This document shows positions 36,601 through 47,179 of a DNA stretch of 64,000 nucleotides, in pieces; within the stretch, counting starts at the first letter, position 1, and the number at the start of each line of letters is the position of its first letter. Made by a program: the position numbers and the translations under genes. The stretch is taken from contig NC_090285.1 in assembly GCF_037392515.1 (NCBI RefSeq), positions 2,917,501 through 2,981,500 on the forward strand, read 5' to 3'. The notes under the pieces were generated by a model that worked only from the letters and a program-made list of their open reading frames with translations, did no database searches and was not told the DNA's origin. This stretch comes from Haliotis asinina. Its lineage: Eukaryota > Mollusca > Gastropoda > Lepetellida > Haliotidae.

Positions 36601-39600
36601 AGCATCTATGATTTTCCCTTTGTGTCACCAACATATACAGGATCGCATGGTCAGGCTCGCTGACTTGATTTACACTCGTTATTGTATCCCACTTACGTTG
36701 AACAATGCTCATGATGTTGATCGCAGGATTGTCTGGTCCAGATTCGATTACTTACAGACCGCCGCCGTATACAATGTAGCTGGGATATTGCCGAGTACGG
36801 CGTCAACCAACCAACCTGTTATATGTGCTTGACTCTGTTTCAGATCGTCCACTTCTGTGACAACGACCCTTCCTCCCCGCTCACCCTCCACAACCGACAG
36901 GCTACAAACAAACAGAACCAGATGTGTGACGGTCGGAGTGTGTGGGAGGTGAGGTATTCTTTTTCATGTCACTTATATCCCTGAGGTCAATGTGTCGTAT
37001 GTAAGATGTGCGCTGCTGCTATCTCCTAAATTCTGGAAATTATGCGTAATCCCTAGTGTCACACAGAATACAATTACACCGCAATGTTGAACATTCGGTC
37101 CTCTCACACAATACAATTACGCCTCAATGTTGGACATTCGGTCCTCTCACACAATACAATTACACCGCAATGTTGGACATTCGGTCCCGTCACAGAATAC
37201 AATTACGCCGCAATGTTGGACATTCGGTCCTCTCACACAATACAATTACGCCGCAATGTTGGACATTCACACATACTTCCATTCACCAGTATTCCTGATA
37301 CATTCCCTTGTCCCGCCCAAGGTTCTGGTGCTTGACGAGGTAAGATAAATTCTCGGTCCATGCTAAAGATGTCTGTTCTCTTACACGCTTTTTCAATTCA
37401 ACATTTGCCAAGGTGATGAGAGAGCATGGCGATTTTGAGAAGAACTTCAACCCTCCCCGCAACGTCACGTCGACAGCGCCAACGTTCCGACTGGTTAAGG
37501 AGAGCACCAGGCGGACTGTATTGGTACTGGACACGTCCGGGAGCATGGAATCCTTCGGAAGAATCTCCAAACTTGCCAGGGTACAATTGGCCTTCAGCAA
37601 CACATAGAGAGATTCAGTGGTCTGAGTGACTGCCATGGTTGATGCATGTCCTATTTTAGTTCCGTAGGTAGAGATCCAGGAGTTTAATCGGTGGATTGCC
37701 TGGTCCAGGTTCGATTATTTTTAGACTGTCTTCATGTAACGGGAATGTAGCTAAGTGTGGCGTTTTACGACAAATACAAAACTAGCTGCATTACCCAACA
37801 TAATGTAAGGCTCACAATTGCAAATTTCCGGTAAAACATCCGGTTGGATCAATAAAATGCCTGGTAACACGATTAGAATAATGGACCTATGCTTTAAGTG
37901 GAACAGTATGAGTATAAAATGACATAGGGGTGGTTTCATGTCTGCACATATGTCTGTACTATATATACTGTTTCTGTTTTCCCCAAGGCGGTATCGAACT
38001 ATATCTCTCGCGTTCTCGAGGACGGGGAACAACTTGGGATTGTCTGGTTCGACAGGTATGCCACCATCAAGTCGCATCTGCTCGTTGTGAACAACGTGAC
38101 CAGGACTGAACTTTTACAAAATGTTCCAAGAACTGCAAGTGGAGCAACTAGCATTGGAGACGGTTAGTCGATACGCGCTGGATATGTAGATTCAGGGACA
38201 TGATATGCGATATGTACGTATGCTATATGCACTCACACGCGCCTGGGTCTAGATTTTCAAAGGTCTCTTATCGCTAAGACAGTCGTAAGTGCCATACATT
38301 AACATTGACTTATGACTATCTTAACGCTAAGAGAACTTTGAAAAATCTAGACCCTGACCCGGTTACAGAATGTTGTATAATACGCAGACCATCTCGTCGC
38401 CTTGGTGCGATAGGGATGTTTGGTAGAGGTATGTGTCAGGGGAAGTAGAAACTACAGTATTTACGTTACGCATTTTTGCAGGCATCCTGAAGGGTCTGGA
38501 GGTTCTCGCATCTACCCAGGGTGGAAACATGATCCTTTTGTCGGACGGCATTGAGACCCACCCTCCCTACATCCGGGACGTCATTCAACAGGTAACAACA
38601 ACCCAATGTCTAGGTGGTATTGTGTTGTATGACGCCATATCTACATGGTACTGTGTTGTGTGACACTATGTCTAGATGGTACTGTGTTATGTGACGGCAT
38701 GTCTAAATGGTATTGTGTTGTGTGACGGCATGTCTAAATGGTATTGTGATGTGTAAACGTCATGTATGTCCAACAGGTGACAACACCCACTCTCAATGTC
38801 TAGATGGTACTGTCTTGTGTGACGCATGTCTAAATGGTACTGTGTTGTGTGATGCCATATCTAGATGGTATTGTGTTGTGTAGACATCACATCTAGATGG
38901 TGCTGTGTTGTATGACACCATGCCTAGATGGTATTGCGTTGTGTAGACGTCATATCTAGATGGTACTGTGTTGTGTGACGAAATGTCCAGATGGTATTGT
39001 GTTCTGCAGACGTCATGCGTGTGCCACAACACGTCACCAACTTCAAGTCATGGAGTCTAGTTCAGTCTGAAGCTGCTGCCGATGAGGTCCATAATTCTGA
39101 CACAGCTAGATGTGAGCTCTCGATGTAGGTTCTGTGTTTCAGATTGCCGATGCTAACGTGACGGTTGACACGATCGCTGTAAGCGCCAACGCTGACGATC
39201 AGCTAGAGATGCTGGCGCAGACGACAGGCGGCATCAGTTTCTTCCAGTCCGACAGCGACATCTCTAACGCGCTCAATGATGCCTTCATAGCCTCCGCTGA
39301 GCGAGGCAAATGTACGTACATATGTGTTTGGTGTCCTTCTGGAGTATGCGTGACACGATACACCTCGACCATACAAGCTGAAGAACCTGAATTCTTGGCC
39401 AACCTTCGTTAACGGTTACACTTTCCCATAAACCAAATCCTTAGGATGCTAAACGGCGAACTGAACGCAATCCCGGAAGCATTCGGGCACGATTAAGATT
39501 TCCGTGACTTTGTTTGTCTTTGAAGAAACTCACAATATTACAGCTGAAAAAAGGAATACCATACAATCATATTTCTTGAAGGTGGGCGAATCAAGTGTTC

Positions 39601-42600
39601 ACTAACAATACTAGTATTACATTCAATTCTCTACATCCTGAAACCGTTTCAAAGGGATGTTCAGTCCGCCTTTGCTGCATCTACAAGTTCCTGGCAGGTA
39701 AATGTGAATAAACGAGTCAAAGAGAGAATATTCAGATTTCCACAATGTCATCTCTTCTCTGCTGCAGCTGCCCGTCAGAGAGCCGTGCAGCTGCTCAGCC
39801 AGTCCTTTCTCCTACAACCAGGGGAGAGCTATACTGACGTCATCTTCTTTGACTCCTCCATCGGTGTCAACACTGACATCTCCATTGGCTACAACACTAC
39901 GGTGCCGGTCGTTGTCATGGTGACGCCTGGTGGCCATGTACTGAACTCCTCGTCCCCTGAATATACCAACGAGGCATCCTTCAACACGTCCAACTTCCAC
40001 CTCAAAGACTACAAGGAGGTGAGGATGGCTGGATTTTATCTCATATTGATGAGGCTGCCAGCCACCTTTTGGAACGGGAACGACTTTACGCGGGACGTAT
40101 CGGATGGCACGCGTTATGAAAATATATAGGTGTTTCGTACGCAGATTCTACATTTTGGAAAAGACAATGATTTCATCACCAATATATCTGTTTTTAGATA
40201 GTTTACAGTAATTTTCACTACGATTACACCTTTCCATACGTGTATAGATTTTTGTCAATGACCGTTATTCTTCCATTGTTGAGTGAACTCTGACTCTTTT
40301 GGCACAAAGCAGTTCAAGAGTTAATCGGAATTCGGGATTCAGGGTTGAACAAATGAGAGTCCTAATGCAACATTAGGCGGTACTTACGACTCAGGGCTGT
40401 GTTCAATGGGTGGTACATTCTCTACACCTTAATATACTCGGTGAGGTAGCTGGATCCGTGTACCCGTTTTAGACCTCGTGTCCCCAGCTACCTGTGCTTG
40501 CCGTCTTTAGTCGGGTGTTCAAGCTCTGTGTGACTGCATAACATCATACTCCTTTGGACTGGATCAGTCACTGGCCTGTCTGGTCCAGAGTCAATTATTT
40601 ACAAAAATAGTCACCAGCGAAAGTTCGTTCGTGCCAAACATGGAATCACTCAAAGGTTTATCTATCTACAGTTTATTTATCAACTTTAATTTTGTGTGTC
40701 GTCACTTCCATCTGCAACGTTTTGAAACATGAGTCGGAGCAGGTGGTTAATGTCAGAAGGTATGTAATTTATTACCATGACGACTTCAGAGACTCTATTC
40801 TTCCAGACGGGAGGTCTTGCTGTGAACATCACCAACACACACGAGGAGGTCCAGGTGATGGCCTTCACCGTATCATCACGAGTCAGACAAGGGCAACAAG
40901 CACCCATTCTGGCGCATGCGCAGTGGGGCAGATCAAGTGTCGCCTTTCCGCTATTTCAGAAACTGTTTATCAGCGTGTCACAGGGTAGCCTACCTACTTC
41001 TGATGATATACAAGTACATTCATGTGAATTTTATATCTCCTGTGTCCATGAAATGAATGGGGTTGCGTTCATTGGAAGTTCTCGTAACAGACCCAGACAT
41101 ATTGTGAAAGATATTGTAATGATAATCCAGTTTAAACTAAGTTTCATATATGAATGACGTCGTTTTACATACCCTTGGAGTTCGGCCTGTCGAACCTCAA
41201 TGCCCCACCGCCCATTCTGCCTGAAATAACATTTTTGATCGAATAAAAAGGCAACACGTTACATTCATATCTACATTCTTTATACATCATTTCAGGGTTA
41301 TCTCCCTTACTGAAAGCGACGGTGAACGTTACACTGGAGCAGCCAGGACTGACGTCCGGGGAGGTGACAAGCGTTCCACTCATGGTCAGGGACAACGGCG
41401 CAGGTGAGGTGGCCCGGGTCTTCAGACTCCGCCATGCACTTGATGGCAACAACAAACCTGTACGTATCCCACCGATAATTAGCTGGGCGCCTTTATAGTG
41501 AATGGGTATTGTTTTACGTCGCGTTTAGTAATATTCCTGCAATATCACGGTGGGGTACATCAGAACTTAGCTTCACATAATGTATTTATGTGGAGACTTC
41601 AGCGTGACGAGAGGATGCTTTAACCACTCTTCTATATATTGTCAACTATGAGGTTAAGCAACAAACCAAACAAACATACTCATCTGAGGAACGCTGTTTG
41701 TTTCATATGACAAGAGCCTATTTGCATTTCATGTATGATACAACCTGGCATGAACGTTAAAACAGATGTTGAAGACTGGTTCTCACTTATTCCACGGTGA
41801 TACGTCATGGGTACATCTGTTTTGCTCAAAGAGCGACCATCGGCAGACGAATTAAGTGTATGAGATGTCTAGACGTTAGCCACAACATACAGTCGCATCT
41901 CGTGTGTTTACTGATGTTCTGTATCAGGCGCTGATGCGACAAAAGATGATGGCATCTACTCGGCTTTCGTCACCAACTTCACCAACAACGGCCGCTACTA
42001 CGTAACCGTGACTGTCAACGACAATGCGGCGACTGTGGTTGCTACTGATCGCGTGGTAGGCGTAGGAGCAGCAGTGGGGGATGTCGGCGGGAAGATGGAA
42101 CACACGCAGCAGAACGTGGGGCACTTCCAGAGGTCAACATCCGCCGGCTCCTTCAGTCTCACTGGCTTCGCACCTGGTGGGTTGGTCATGTGGTCAAATA
42201 TGTGTGAAAGCCCAAGTTTGATTCAAGATATGGTGAGAATATGTTGTGTTGCTATTGTCCCCACTCTGATATTGCTAAGATACTGTCTAGGTATTAATAA
42301 TAACTGGTTATGCCAACTCGTTTTCTCATGAATATCCATTGTGCCCAGCTGTGACGTGGATCCACCTCCCGCAGTCAAGTGGATGGCGGATCTGGGCAAA
42401 CGGCGGTTCGATTCCCTGCAGCGTCACGTCAAAGACGTTTACAGGTGGTGCTTATGGCTAAGTTGCCTTGGCATTACAAGGAGGAAACAAAGACTGGTCG
42501 GCTCCCAGTACAGCACCCTTTGTGTGAGTTTCTTGCTCACAGCAATAAGCCAGCTGTGTCTGTACATGTCTGGACCAGAGAATTCGGGGACTGAGCATCG

Positions 42601-44414
42601 ATCTACGTCATGCATCAGCCAAGTCAGCGTGTCTGACCTCCCCATACCGTGTGTCCACCATTCTTACCTAGAAACACATGTGAGTGCAAAGACATTACAT
42701 TTCACCGCGTGGGCAGACACCGGGATGTGACTAGATTGTCTTCCTGACCAGTATATCCCAAAACGGAACATTACTAGGGGTTTTGTGCTGTATTTTATAA
42801 AGGTGTTAATGTTTCAGAATTAAATGCACATCTTAAGATCCGTAAAATAAATATGTTAATTAGTTTTCATTATGTACTTTCTGTGGTTTGTTCATTGCGA
42901 CTGATGGCGTGTGTTGTAGGCAGTGACCTGTTCCCACCTTGCAAGATCTCCGACCTCCAGGTGACTGTCGTAGGATACAAGGTGGTCCGGCTGGAGTGGA
43001 CGGCGCCCGGAGACGATCTCGACTCTGGCACAGGTAAAGGTCGGAGTTAGGTACACAAAACTCCACTTCCGGGTACTACCTATCTGTATTTCGTGCCCAT
43101 TCTACCACACATACTGAATAAGACGGGCATGTTAATACCAGGGTTCTGGGGCCCAATCCACCAAACGTTCGTAAAGTTACGATCTGTCGTAACTCTAATT
43201 TACGAATGTCGTAGCGCTACGAACGTTTTGTGTGGGTCAGAACCCAGGACAACAGAAGGGCTGCGGTGGATGTGGCCATGCAAGCACAGTCCCTGGACCT
43301 TGTCATTGGTCCTTCTCTCCAGCTGTGACTGTAATGTACTTTAGTAACAATACGAGATACTTCAAACATTCAAGAGCATCTATCCTACTGAGTTGTACCC
43401 AGAGTCAGACGTTCTTTCACAGTTAAACAATTGCAGAAACTAAGCGCTAGTCTCAACGACCACGGCACAACCTTTGCAGTTTCGTTAACACGGGGCGTAC
43501 CCCTCACCTGCAGTCTAGATGGTAGCTGTTTCTATATACAGCATTATAATATATCCTCAACTGGTACAGTATGCCCTTGATGACATCTATGGTATTGACA
43601 CGGCTACTAGTTGTGACCTTGTGTTCCAGCTGCCGGATACGAGCTGTGGATGAGTACTGAGTTTGACCCGCTGTATGACAACCACACGCTGACCACACTA
43701 GTGACCAGAGACATGGTGACCGAGGGGGATCTGGACAGCCCAGCGGCGTCCGGGACGCCAGAATACATCGTTGTCAAGCTGGATAGGGACGGTAAGGATT
43801 GTGAGCAAATGTAAGCATAAAACAAAAGGGAAGAGACAAATTACATAGTGGCAAGTTAAGATCAACTCCTTATTTACCTTGACTCGCGGCTGTATTATCA
43901 TGGAGCATCGTAATGTAAAGCCCAGATTTTCATTTTCCACAATCTGTGTCATGTATACATGGCGTGGGAACCATATGAATAGGAATTGGTACAGGAATGT
44001 GAATTACTAATTAATTAATTAGAACCAAAGAATTCCACGGTATTCTACCTGCTAAAGATTTTCTTTATGGGAAGAAGAATACAACGGCGGTTGTTATATG
44101 TATGATTCAAAATTTTAAGGATGTGATGTTGACATTTTAATTATTATCATTGATATGATCTAGGTGATGTGACGTATTATTTCACCATCCTGGCGACTGA
44201 TGATGTAGAACAGCGAGGACAACGCTCCAACATCGTCAGCGTCTCCATGAAGCACGTGCAGCGCCCCGACGACGTGGACGTGGCACTGATTGCCGGGGTA
44301 GTGACGGCTGTCTGTGTGGCGGTTGTAGTTGTTGTTGTCGTCGTGGGCGTAGTGATATACCGTAAGAAGAGACGTGGATTCATTGTGACCATCAGGAAGA
44401 AGTACCTGGGCTGA
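33397..44414 (+). CDS. CLCA: Calcium-activated chloride channel regulator (CLCA) family metalloprotease, sixteen coding exons
   Basis: The exons are 33397-33617, 35027-35285, 35700-35832, 36230-36372, 36844-36948, 37413-37580, 37988-38162, 38482-38591, 39143-39311, 39768-40018, 40807-40984, 41296-41403, 41928-42176, 42920-43033, 43630-43791 and 44164-44414. Phases fit throughout: 2796 nt, 931 aa, a normal family length. Residues 1-26 are a signal peptide. [14 protein letters not shown] at 164-177 is the CLCA zinc-protease site (H164, E165, H168, D175/E176). The VWA domain is about 319-490, with MIDAS DTSGS at 327-331. Residues 580-755 match the CLCA beta-sandwich region ([16 protein letters not shown]), followed by an FN3-like domain ([13 protein letters not shown]). 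One membrane span is at about 889-913, before RKKRRG and an 18-residue tail. CLCA proteins are secreted or membrane-anchored, self-cleaving and modulate TMEM16A-type channels; that biology is inferred from vertebrates. The only doubtful junction is after exon 3. Confidence 0.95.
33598..34015. repeat. 33-bp minisatellite seeded by the CLCA exon 1 donor junction
   Basis: The unit is ACCTGTACCAGGTCACACAG followed by TAGGTGTCTGGTT. Its first copy is the real exon end (TACCTGTACCAGGTCACACG|GTAGGT). About twelve units follow to 34015, each keeping an AG|GTAGGT or AG|GTGTC-like site; the later ones are more diverged (CTGTTCAGAGTCTCACAGTA). 33 bp is eleven codons, so open frames on both strands arise by chance. 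Confidence 0.95.
34349..34926. mobile_element. Inverted tRNA-type SINE pair with a 13-bp target duplication, in CLCA intron 1
   Basis: The left unit (34349-34520) is on the - strand. A 3' fragment on the + strand (34521-34631) follows, then a spacer, then a full + copy (34735-34926). The head has box A-like GGCTGACTTTGTG and box B GGGTTCGAATCCC; both + segments end GGCATCGTGTAATCATAG. AGGTTATCTATTG occurs at 34336-34348 and 34927-34939, so the composite inserted as one piece. A perfect 24-bp palindrome at 34707-34730 (half AAGTCGCGGTGG) sits at the inner junction. Confidence 0.85.
35700..35832 (+). CDS. CLCA: CLCA exon 3 with the HExxH zinc-protease motif
   Basis: After CTTCCTTCCAG the exon reads [20 protein letters not shown], the diagnostic CLCA hydrolase site with both histidines and the catalytic glutamate intact. 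Family alignment and the phase of exon 4 (which begins GT-CGC, phase 1) place the exon end after GATACGAG, but the next bases are GAAAGA, not GT. Reading on gives non-homologous hydrophobic sequence and then a stop. Either a GA-AG intron, a one-base loss from GTAAAG, or a weak upstream GT inside the exon (giving a shorter form) would explain it. Confidence 0.8.
35833..36229 (+). other. CLCA intron 3, with T/G-rich tract and G homopolymer
   Basis: 35900-36025 is almost only T and G, with a G run near 35977-35987 on the + strand. The intron begins GAAAGA rather than GT at the position the protein requires. The acceptor GTCGTCATGCAG is ordinary. Confidence 0.7.
36645..36805 (+). mobile_element. 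SINE-like repeat fragment, GTAAGAGGCGACTAACGGGA family, CLCA intron 4
   Basis: GCATGGTCAGGCTCGCTGAC, GCTCATGATGTTGATCGCAG, ATTGTCTGGTCCAGATTCGA and TAGCTGGGATATTGCCGAGT match the family's 3' half. It ends just before exon 36844. Confidence 0.75.
37065..37270. repeat. 43-bp tandem repeat, five copies, in CLCA intron 5
   Basis: The unit is CACACAATACAATTACGCCG followed by CAATGTTGGACATTCGGTCCTCT. Copies are nearly identical, implying recent expansion. Not related to the adjacent exon ends. Confidence 0.95.
37413..37580 (+). CDS. CLCA: CLCA exon 6 with VWA MIDAS
   Basis: The exon encodes [15 protein letters not shown], an Asn-glycosylation sequon (NVTS), then [16 protein letters not shown]. 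DxSxS is complete, so this VWA should bind a divalent cation; some mammalian CLCAs have lost one of these residues. The donor AGG|GTACAA is weak, but phase 0 joins well to exon 7 ([13 protein letters not shown]). Confidence 0.88.
37685..37775 (+). mobile_element. SINE-like fragment, CLCA intron 6
   Basis: GGATTGCCTGGTCCAGGTTC and GAATGTAGCTAAGTGTGGCG match the 3' end of the 36645 family. Confidence 0.6.
38243..38356. mobile_element. Palindromic MITE (CTGGGTCTAGATTTT family), CLCA intron 7
   Basis: Nearly the whole 114 bp is an imperfect inverted repeat: left CTGGGTCTAGATTTTCAAAG, right (inverted) CAGGGTCTAGATTTTTCAAA, continuing through TCTCTTA(T/G)CG(C/T)TAAGA(C/T)AGTC(G/A)TAAG. A relative is at 45939-46032. 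Confidence 0.8.
38591..39035. repeat. Minisatellite in CLCA intron 8 with a copy of the exon 8 donor junction
   Basis: Units of 35-45 bp (AATGTCTAGATGGTACTGTG, then TTGTGTGACG) fill 38605-39010. At 38757-38785 the unit includes ACGTCATGTATGTCCAACAGGTGACAACA, a diverged copy of the true exon end GACGTCATTCAACAG|GTAACAACA; a weaker copy is at 39008-39035. Confidence 0.85.
40540..40610 (+). mobile_element. SINE-like fragment, CLCA intron 10
   Basis: TGGATCAGTCACTGGCCTGT and CTGGTCCAGAGTCAATTATT resemble the 21085 family 3' part. Short and diverged. Confidence 0.45.
41505..41640 (-). mobile_element. tRNA-type SINE, - strand, CLCA intron 12
   Basis: TTTTACGTCGCGTTTAGTAA, CAATATCACGGTGGGGTACA and GTGACGAGAGGATGCTTTAA match the 28446 SINE in reverse, nearly full length. 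Confidence 0.75.
43141..43245. mobile_element. Palindromic MITE, CLCA intron 14
   Basis: The left end GGGTTCTGGGGCCCAATCCA pairs with the inverted right end GGGTTCTGACCCACACAAAA, and AACGTTCGTA is shared next to each. About 105 bp with no coding content. Confidence 0.75.
44164..44414 (+). CDS. CLCA: CLCA last exon: membrane anchor and short cytoplasmic tail
   Basis: After the FN3-like end ([20 protein letters not shown]) comes a very Val-rich span at residues 889-913, then a stop-transfer RKKRRG and an 18-residue tail ending KKYLG. The Val run is encoded by a GTTGTTGTCGTC-type tract, so its length may vary between alleles. A single-pass anchor resembles CLCA2 and CLCA4 rather than the secreted CLCA1. 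Confidence 0.9.
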
Positions 44415-45694
44415 TGTTAGTCATACAGCCTTGCAGTTCAATCTAAGCATTTACATGAGGCCTGGCTTTCACGAAATCAGTTAAAGGAACAGGCTCAGGA
44501 TTTAACGAGTATCATCTGGAGTTCAGTGGCGATCAACCTGTAAATATCAATGTGTTCTGGGTTTTCGGTGGTGCAAAACCAACTTCTGGAAGTCGGATTT
44601 CCTATGCAGTACGCGTACATGTACACACAAAACCAACTTCTGGAAGTCTCAGAGTCCCCATCGTAATACAAACACACGGGCGCCCACACACACTTCATGT
44701 AGGTCGTCTTTAGTGAAAAGATAGTTTAGTATTTATGGAATTGTTGCAAGTTCATTCCCAAGTTAAAAGTTAACAGAGACATAGATGGGTACATAACTGA
44801 AGTGTGGAATACGTAACCGCGCGAGAATAGTGAACAATCAACCAATCCGCCTGAAATACGCAGGATTTGGTTGAAAGGCAATAACATTACTCAGCAGCGA
44901 TGTAGCAGAAGAAAAAATTCCTTGACGAATTTTCAGAATCTGTTACAGTCGGATGTCTTGTGTAAGACACGTGTCCCGTTCTTGAAACCAGGAACCTGTG
45001 GAATCAGGCACCAAAGACACATGTCATCTCTGAACTGTGATAAATCTTAGACATCTCCCTCGAACCACTCGTATGTAGATCACAGAGCACGGCGTACTCA
45101 AAGCGTCTCCTGTGATCGGGTGACAAGAGATCTTCTCGCAACGTTCTCAATATTGTACGAGCGCCTCAATCAAGTTTCTGTCCCGGACAGTGAACAGCAT
45201 TATGAATAAAGTCATGCCACCTGTTAGTGTTGTCGAGCATGTAACTGTAACAGGACATGGTATTCTTCCACGCATTCTTCATTAATGAAACCAGGTTTTA
45301 CCAGTAACTGGGATACAATGACATGTTAGTTGCTCTTACGCATGGGTTACTGAAGACCCTATCCCTGATCTTCACGGGTCCTGTAAAGAAGAAGTGGTTG
45401 TCATTGGTCTCGTGTGTGTATTGGAGATTCTCCAGGTCTTCCAGATTATTTACTGTCATACAGGCGACAATATACTGATTTTAATGCCACCGTCGAGTTG
45501 ACCGTGAAGATTGATTTCTTTAACAAGCCGTGCCCGTGGTGTGGTCCGCTTTGCTGTGCATGTCAACGTATGCCAGCTGCGTTGGTCCGTACACATATGA
45601 ATGTTTACAAACCGACATCCTGTAAAAAGAACATGACTGCGTGTAGGTTAAACAACAAATAGATGCCATCTATACTAGACTAACACTTAATCTT
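44415..45694. other. CLCA 3' UTR and flank; no further gene
   Basis: CAAAACCAACTTCTGGAAGT is duplicated at about 44575 and 44629. 45325-45390 is a - strand fragment of the 21085 SINE family (ACGCATGGGTTACTGAAGAC, GATCTTCACGGGTC). A short frame at 45414-45662 has Cys pairs (CPWCGPLCCACQ) but no family match. Confidence 0.4.
45205..45210 (+). terminator. Candidate CLCA polyadenylation signal AATAAA
   Basis: This is the first canonical AATAAA after the CLCA stop at 44414, implying a 3' UTR of about 0.8 kb. A T-rich downstream element is not striking. Confidence 0.35.
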
Positions 45695-45860
45695 GAGACG
45701 AGGGTGGCCATGTGGTTAAAGCGTTCACTCGGCCGGCACACGATCTGGGTTTGAATCCCTACATGGATGCAATTTGTGAAACCCATTTCGGGTGTCACCT
45801 ACGTCATATTGCTGTAATATTGCAAAATGTGGCATACAATCTTATTCACTCACTAGGGCT
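45695..45860 (+). mobile_element. tRNA-type SINE, + strand
   Basis: GGTGGCCATGTGGTTAAAGC, CTGGGTTTGAATCCCTACAT (box B-like), GTGAAACCCATTTCGGGTGT, ATATTGCTGTAATATTGCAA and a TTCACTCACT tail: a complete, diverged copy of the 28446 family. Confidence 0.78.
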
Positions 45861-45938
45861 CTGAAAATATATGAAGGAACTAGCAGCTACATCTCACTTG
45901 AAGAGGAGATCCAAGGAGTTGGGACGGTTGAAGGAGAC

Positions 45939-46032
45939 CTGAACCTAGATTTTCGAAGCTCGTAAACCTATGTTAATGTATGACACTTACGACTATCTTA
46001 ACTCTAAGAGAGCTTCGAAATTCTAGGCCCTG
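45939..46032. mobile_element. Palindromic MITE, relative of 38243
   Basis: GAACCTAGATTTTCGAAGCT at the left and AGAGAGCTTCGAAATTCTAG at the right form the inverted ends; the centre TGACACTTACGACTATCTTA matches the 38243 copy. Confidence 0.7.
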
Positions 46033-46489
46033 TTTAGTATTACCACACTGAATGAGCGGAAGGGACAAAATATTATACCCCTATTTCACTGGGCCGCGAC
46101 CTAATTGCAGAAGCAAAAAATGGTTCCATTCCCAAATTTTCCGGAACATTTCCCCCATCTTCCCTGCCTTTCCTCGAGGGAACGCAGTTATTACGTAAGT
46201 GTTCCTCTTCGGTAATCTTCCGGCAGACCAACATTTCCCACAATGTTCAAAAGCACGTTCGAAAAAATCATCCGTCGGTGTTCCGCGGGGTCAAAGGTCA
46301 ATCCGTAATTATTCCGCCTTTCCGCATGTTGTTCATACTCATTCCTTTTATGAACGCAGATATCGCAAGCCTTCCGCGAGTACTGCGCTAACCTTCCTTC
46401 CCTTTCAGTGTGATGTAATTCGGCCACGGGTTAATTGCGTTTACGCACTGATGAAAACACAATACTCTCGCTCACACACGGAAGGAACG

Positions 46490-46632
46490 GAATATACACG
46501 GAACACCGCGAAAGGCACGGAATACACACGGAACACCGCGAAAGGCACGGAATACACACGGAACACCGCGAAAGGCACGGAATACACACGGAACACCGCG
46601 AAAGGCACGGAATACACACGGAACACCGCGGA
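46490..46632. repeat. 30-bp tandem repeat inside the Harbinger left arm
   Basis: About five copies of GGAACACCGCGAAAGGCACG plus GAATACACAC. Each carries two CGGAA motifs, so the array multiplies the putative transposase-binding pentamer. Confidence 0.95.
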
Positions 46633-47179
46633 AGAATTACGGAGGTAACGAGGAACATGGAGGAACGTTCACGGAACTATTCCGGGGTGGTCGCGGAACA
46701 CAATGACCGTTTGCGGAAGACGGAAGAATTGCGGAATAATTGCTCCTGGCATAAATACTGCCGAGCTTGACTGTCTGGTATTGATTTGCAAGACATCTCT
46801 GCTGCAAGTCACTATGCCCAGAGCCAAGAAGAAAGGTACCAAAAGAGGGTGGCCACCGCCACCAGAACCCTCTTGAGCTCCAGACCTCATGTATCAAGGG
46901 TATCAAGGGTTCCTATGTATCAAGGGTAGCGTTCAGGTAGCGTCAAGGCAAAAGGAATATGTTTGTCAGCGAGCCACGTGATGGACATATAATAATAAGG
47001 TACAAATACAGTGTTCCTTAGATACATCTGGAACACACTCACGTATCTTGATCATACGTTTACTTATATCATAACAACATACCATGACACTAATACTGAT
47101 TCTAATACTGAATACACGCGACATTGATGCAGAATCAGATGTTGTTGGTGTTGTTGCTGATGCCACTGCCACTGCCCGG

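Noticed and set aside
37065-37270. CRISPR-like array
   Set aside because: Copies are contiguous with no unique spacers, in an intron of an animal gene.
45414-45662. Cys-rich 82-codon frame downstream of CLCA
   Set aside because: The Cys spacing matches no zinc-finger or toxin family I can name, and it lies in probable flanking DNA without gene signals.
46199-46648. 149-codon frame with repeated GTEYTRNTAK
   Set aside because: Product of the 30-bp repeat in the Harbinger arm, not a protein gene.
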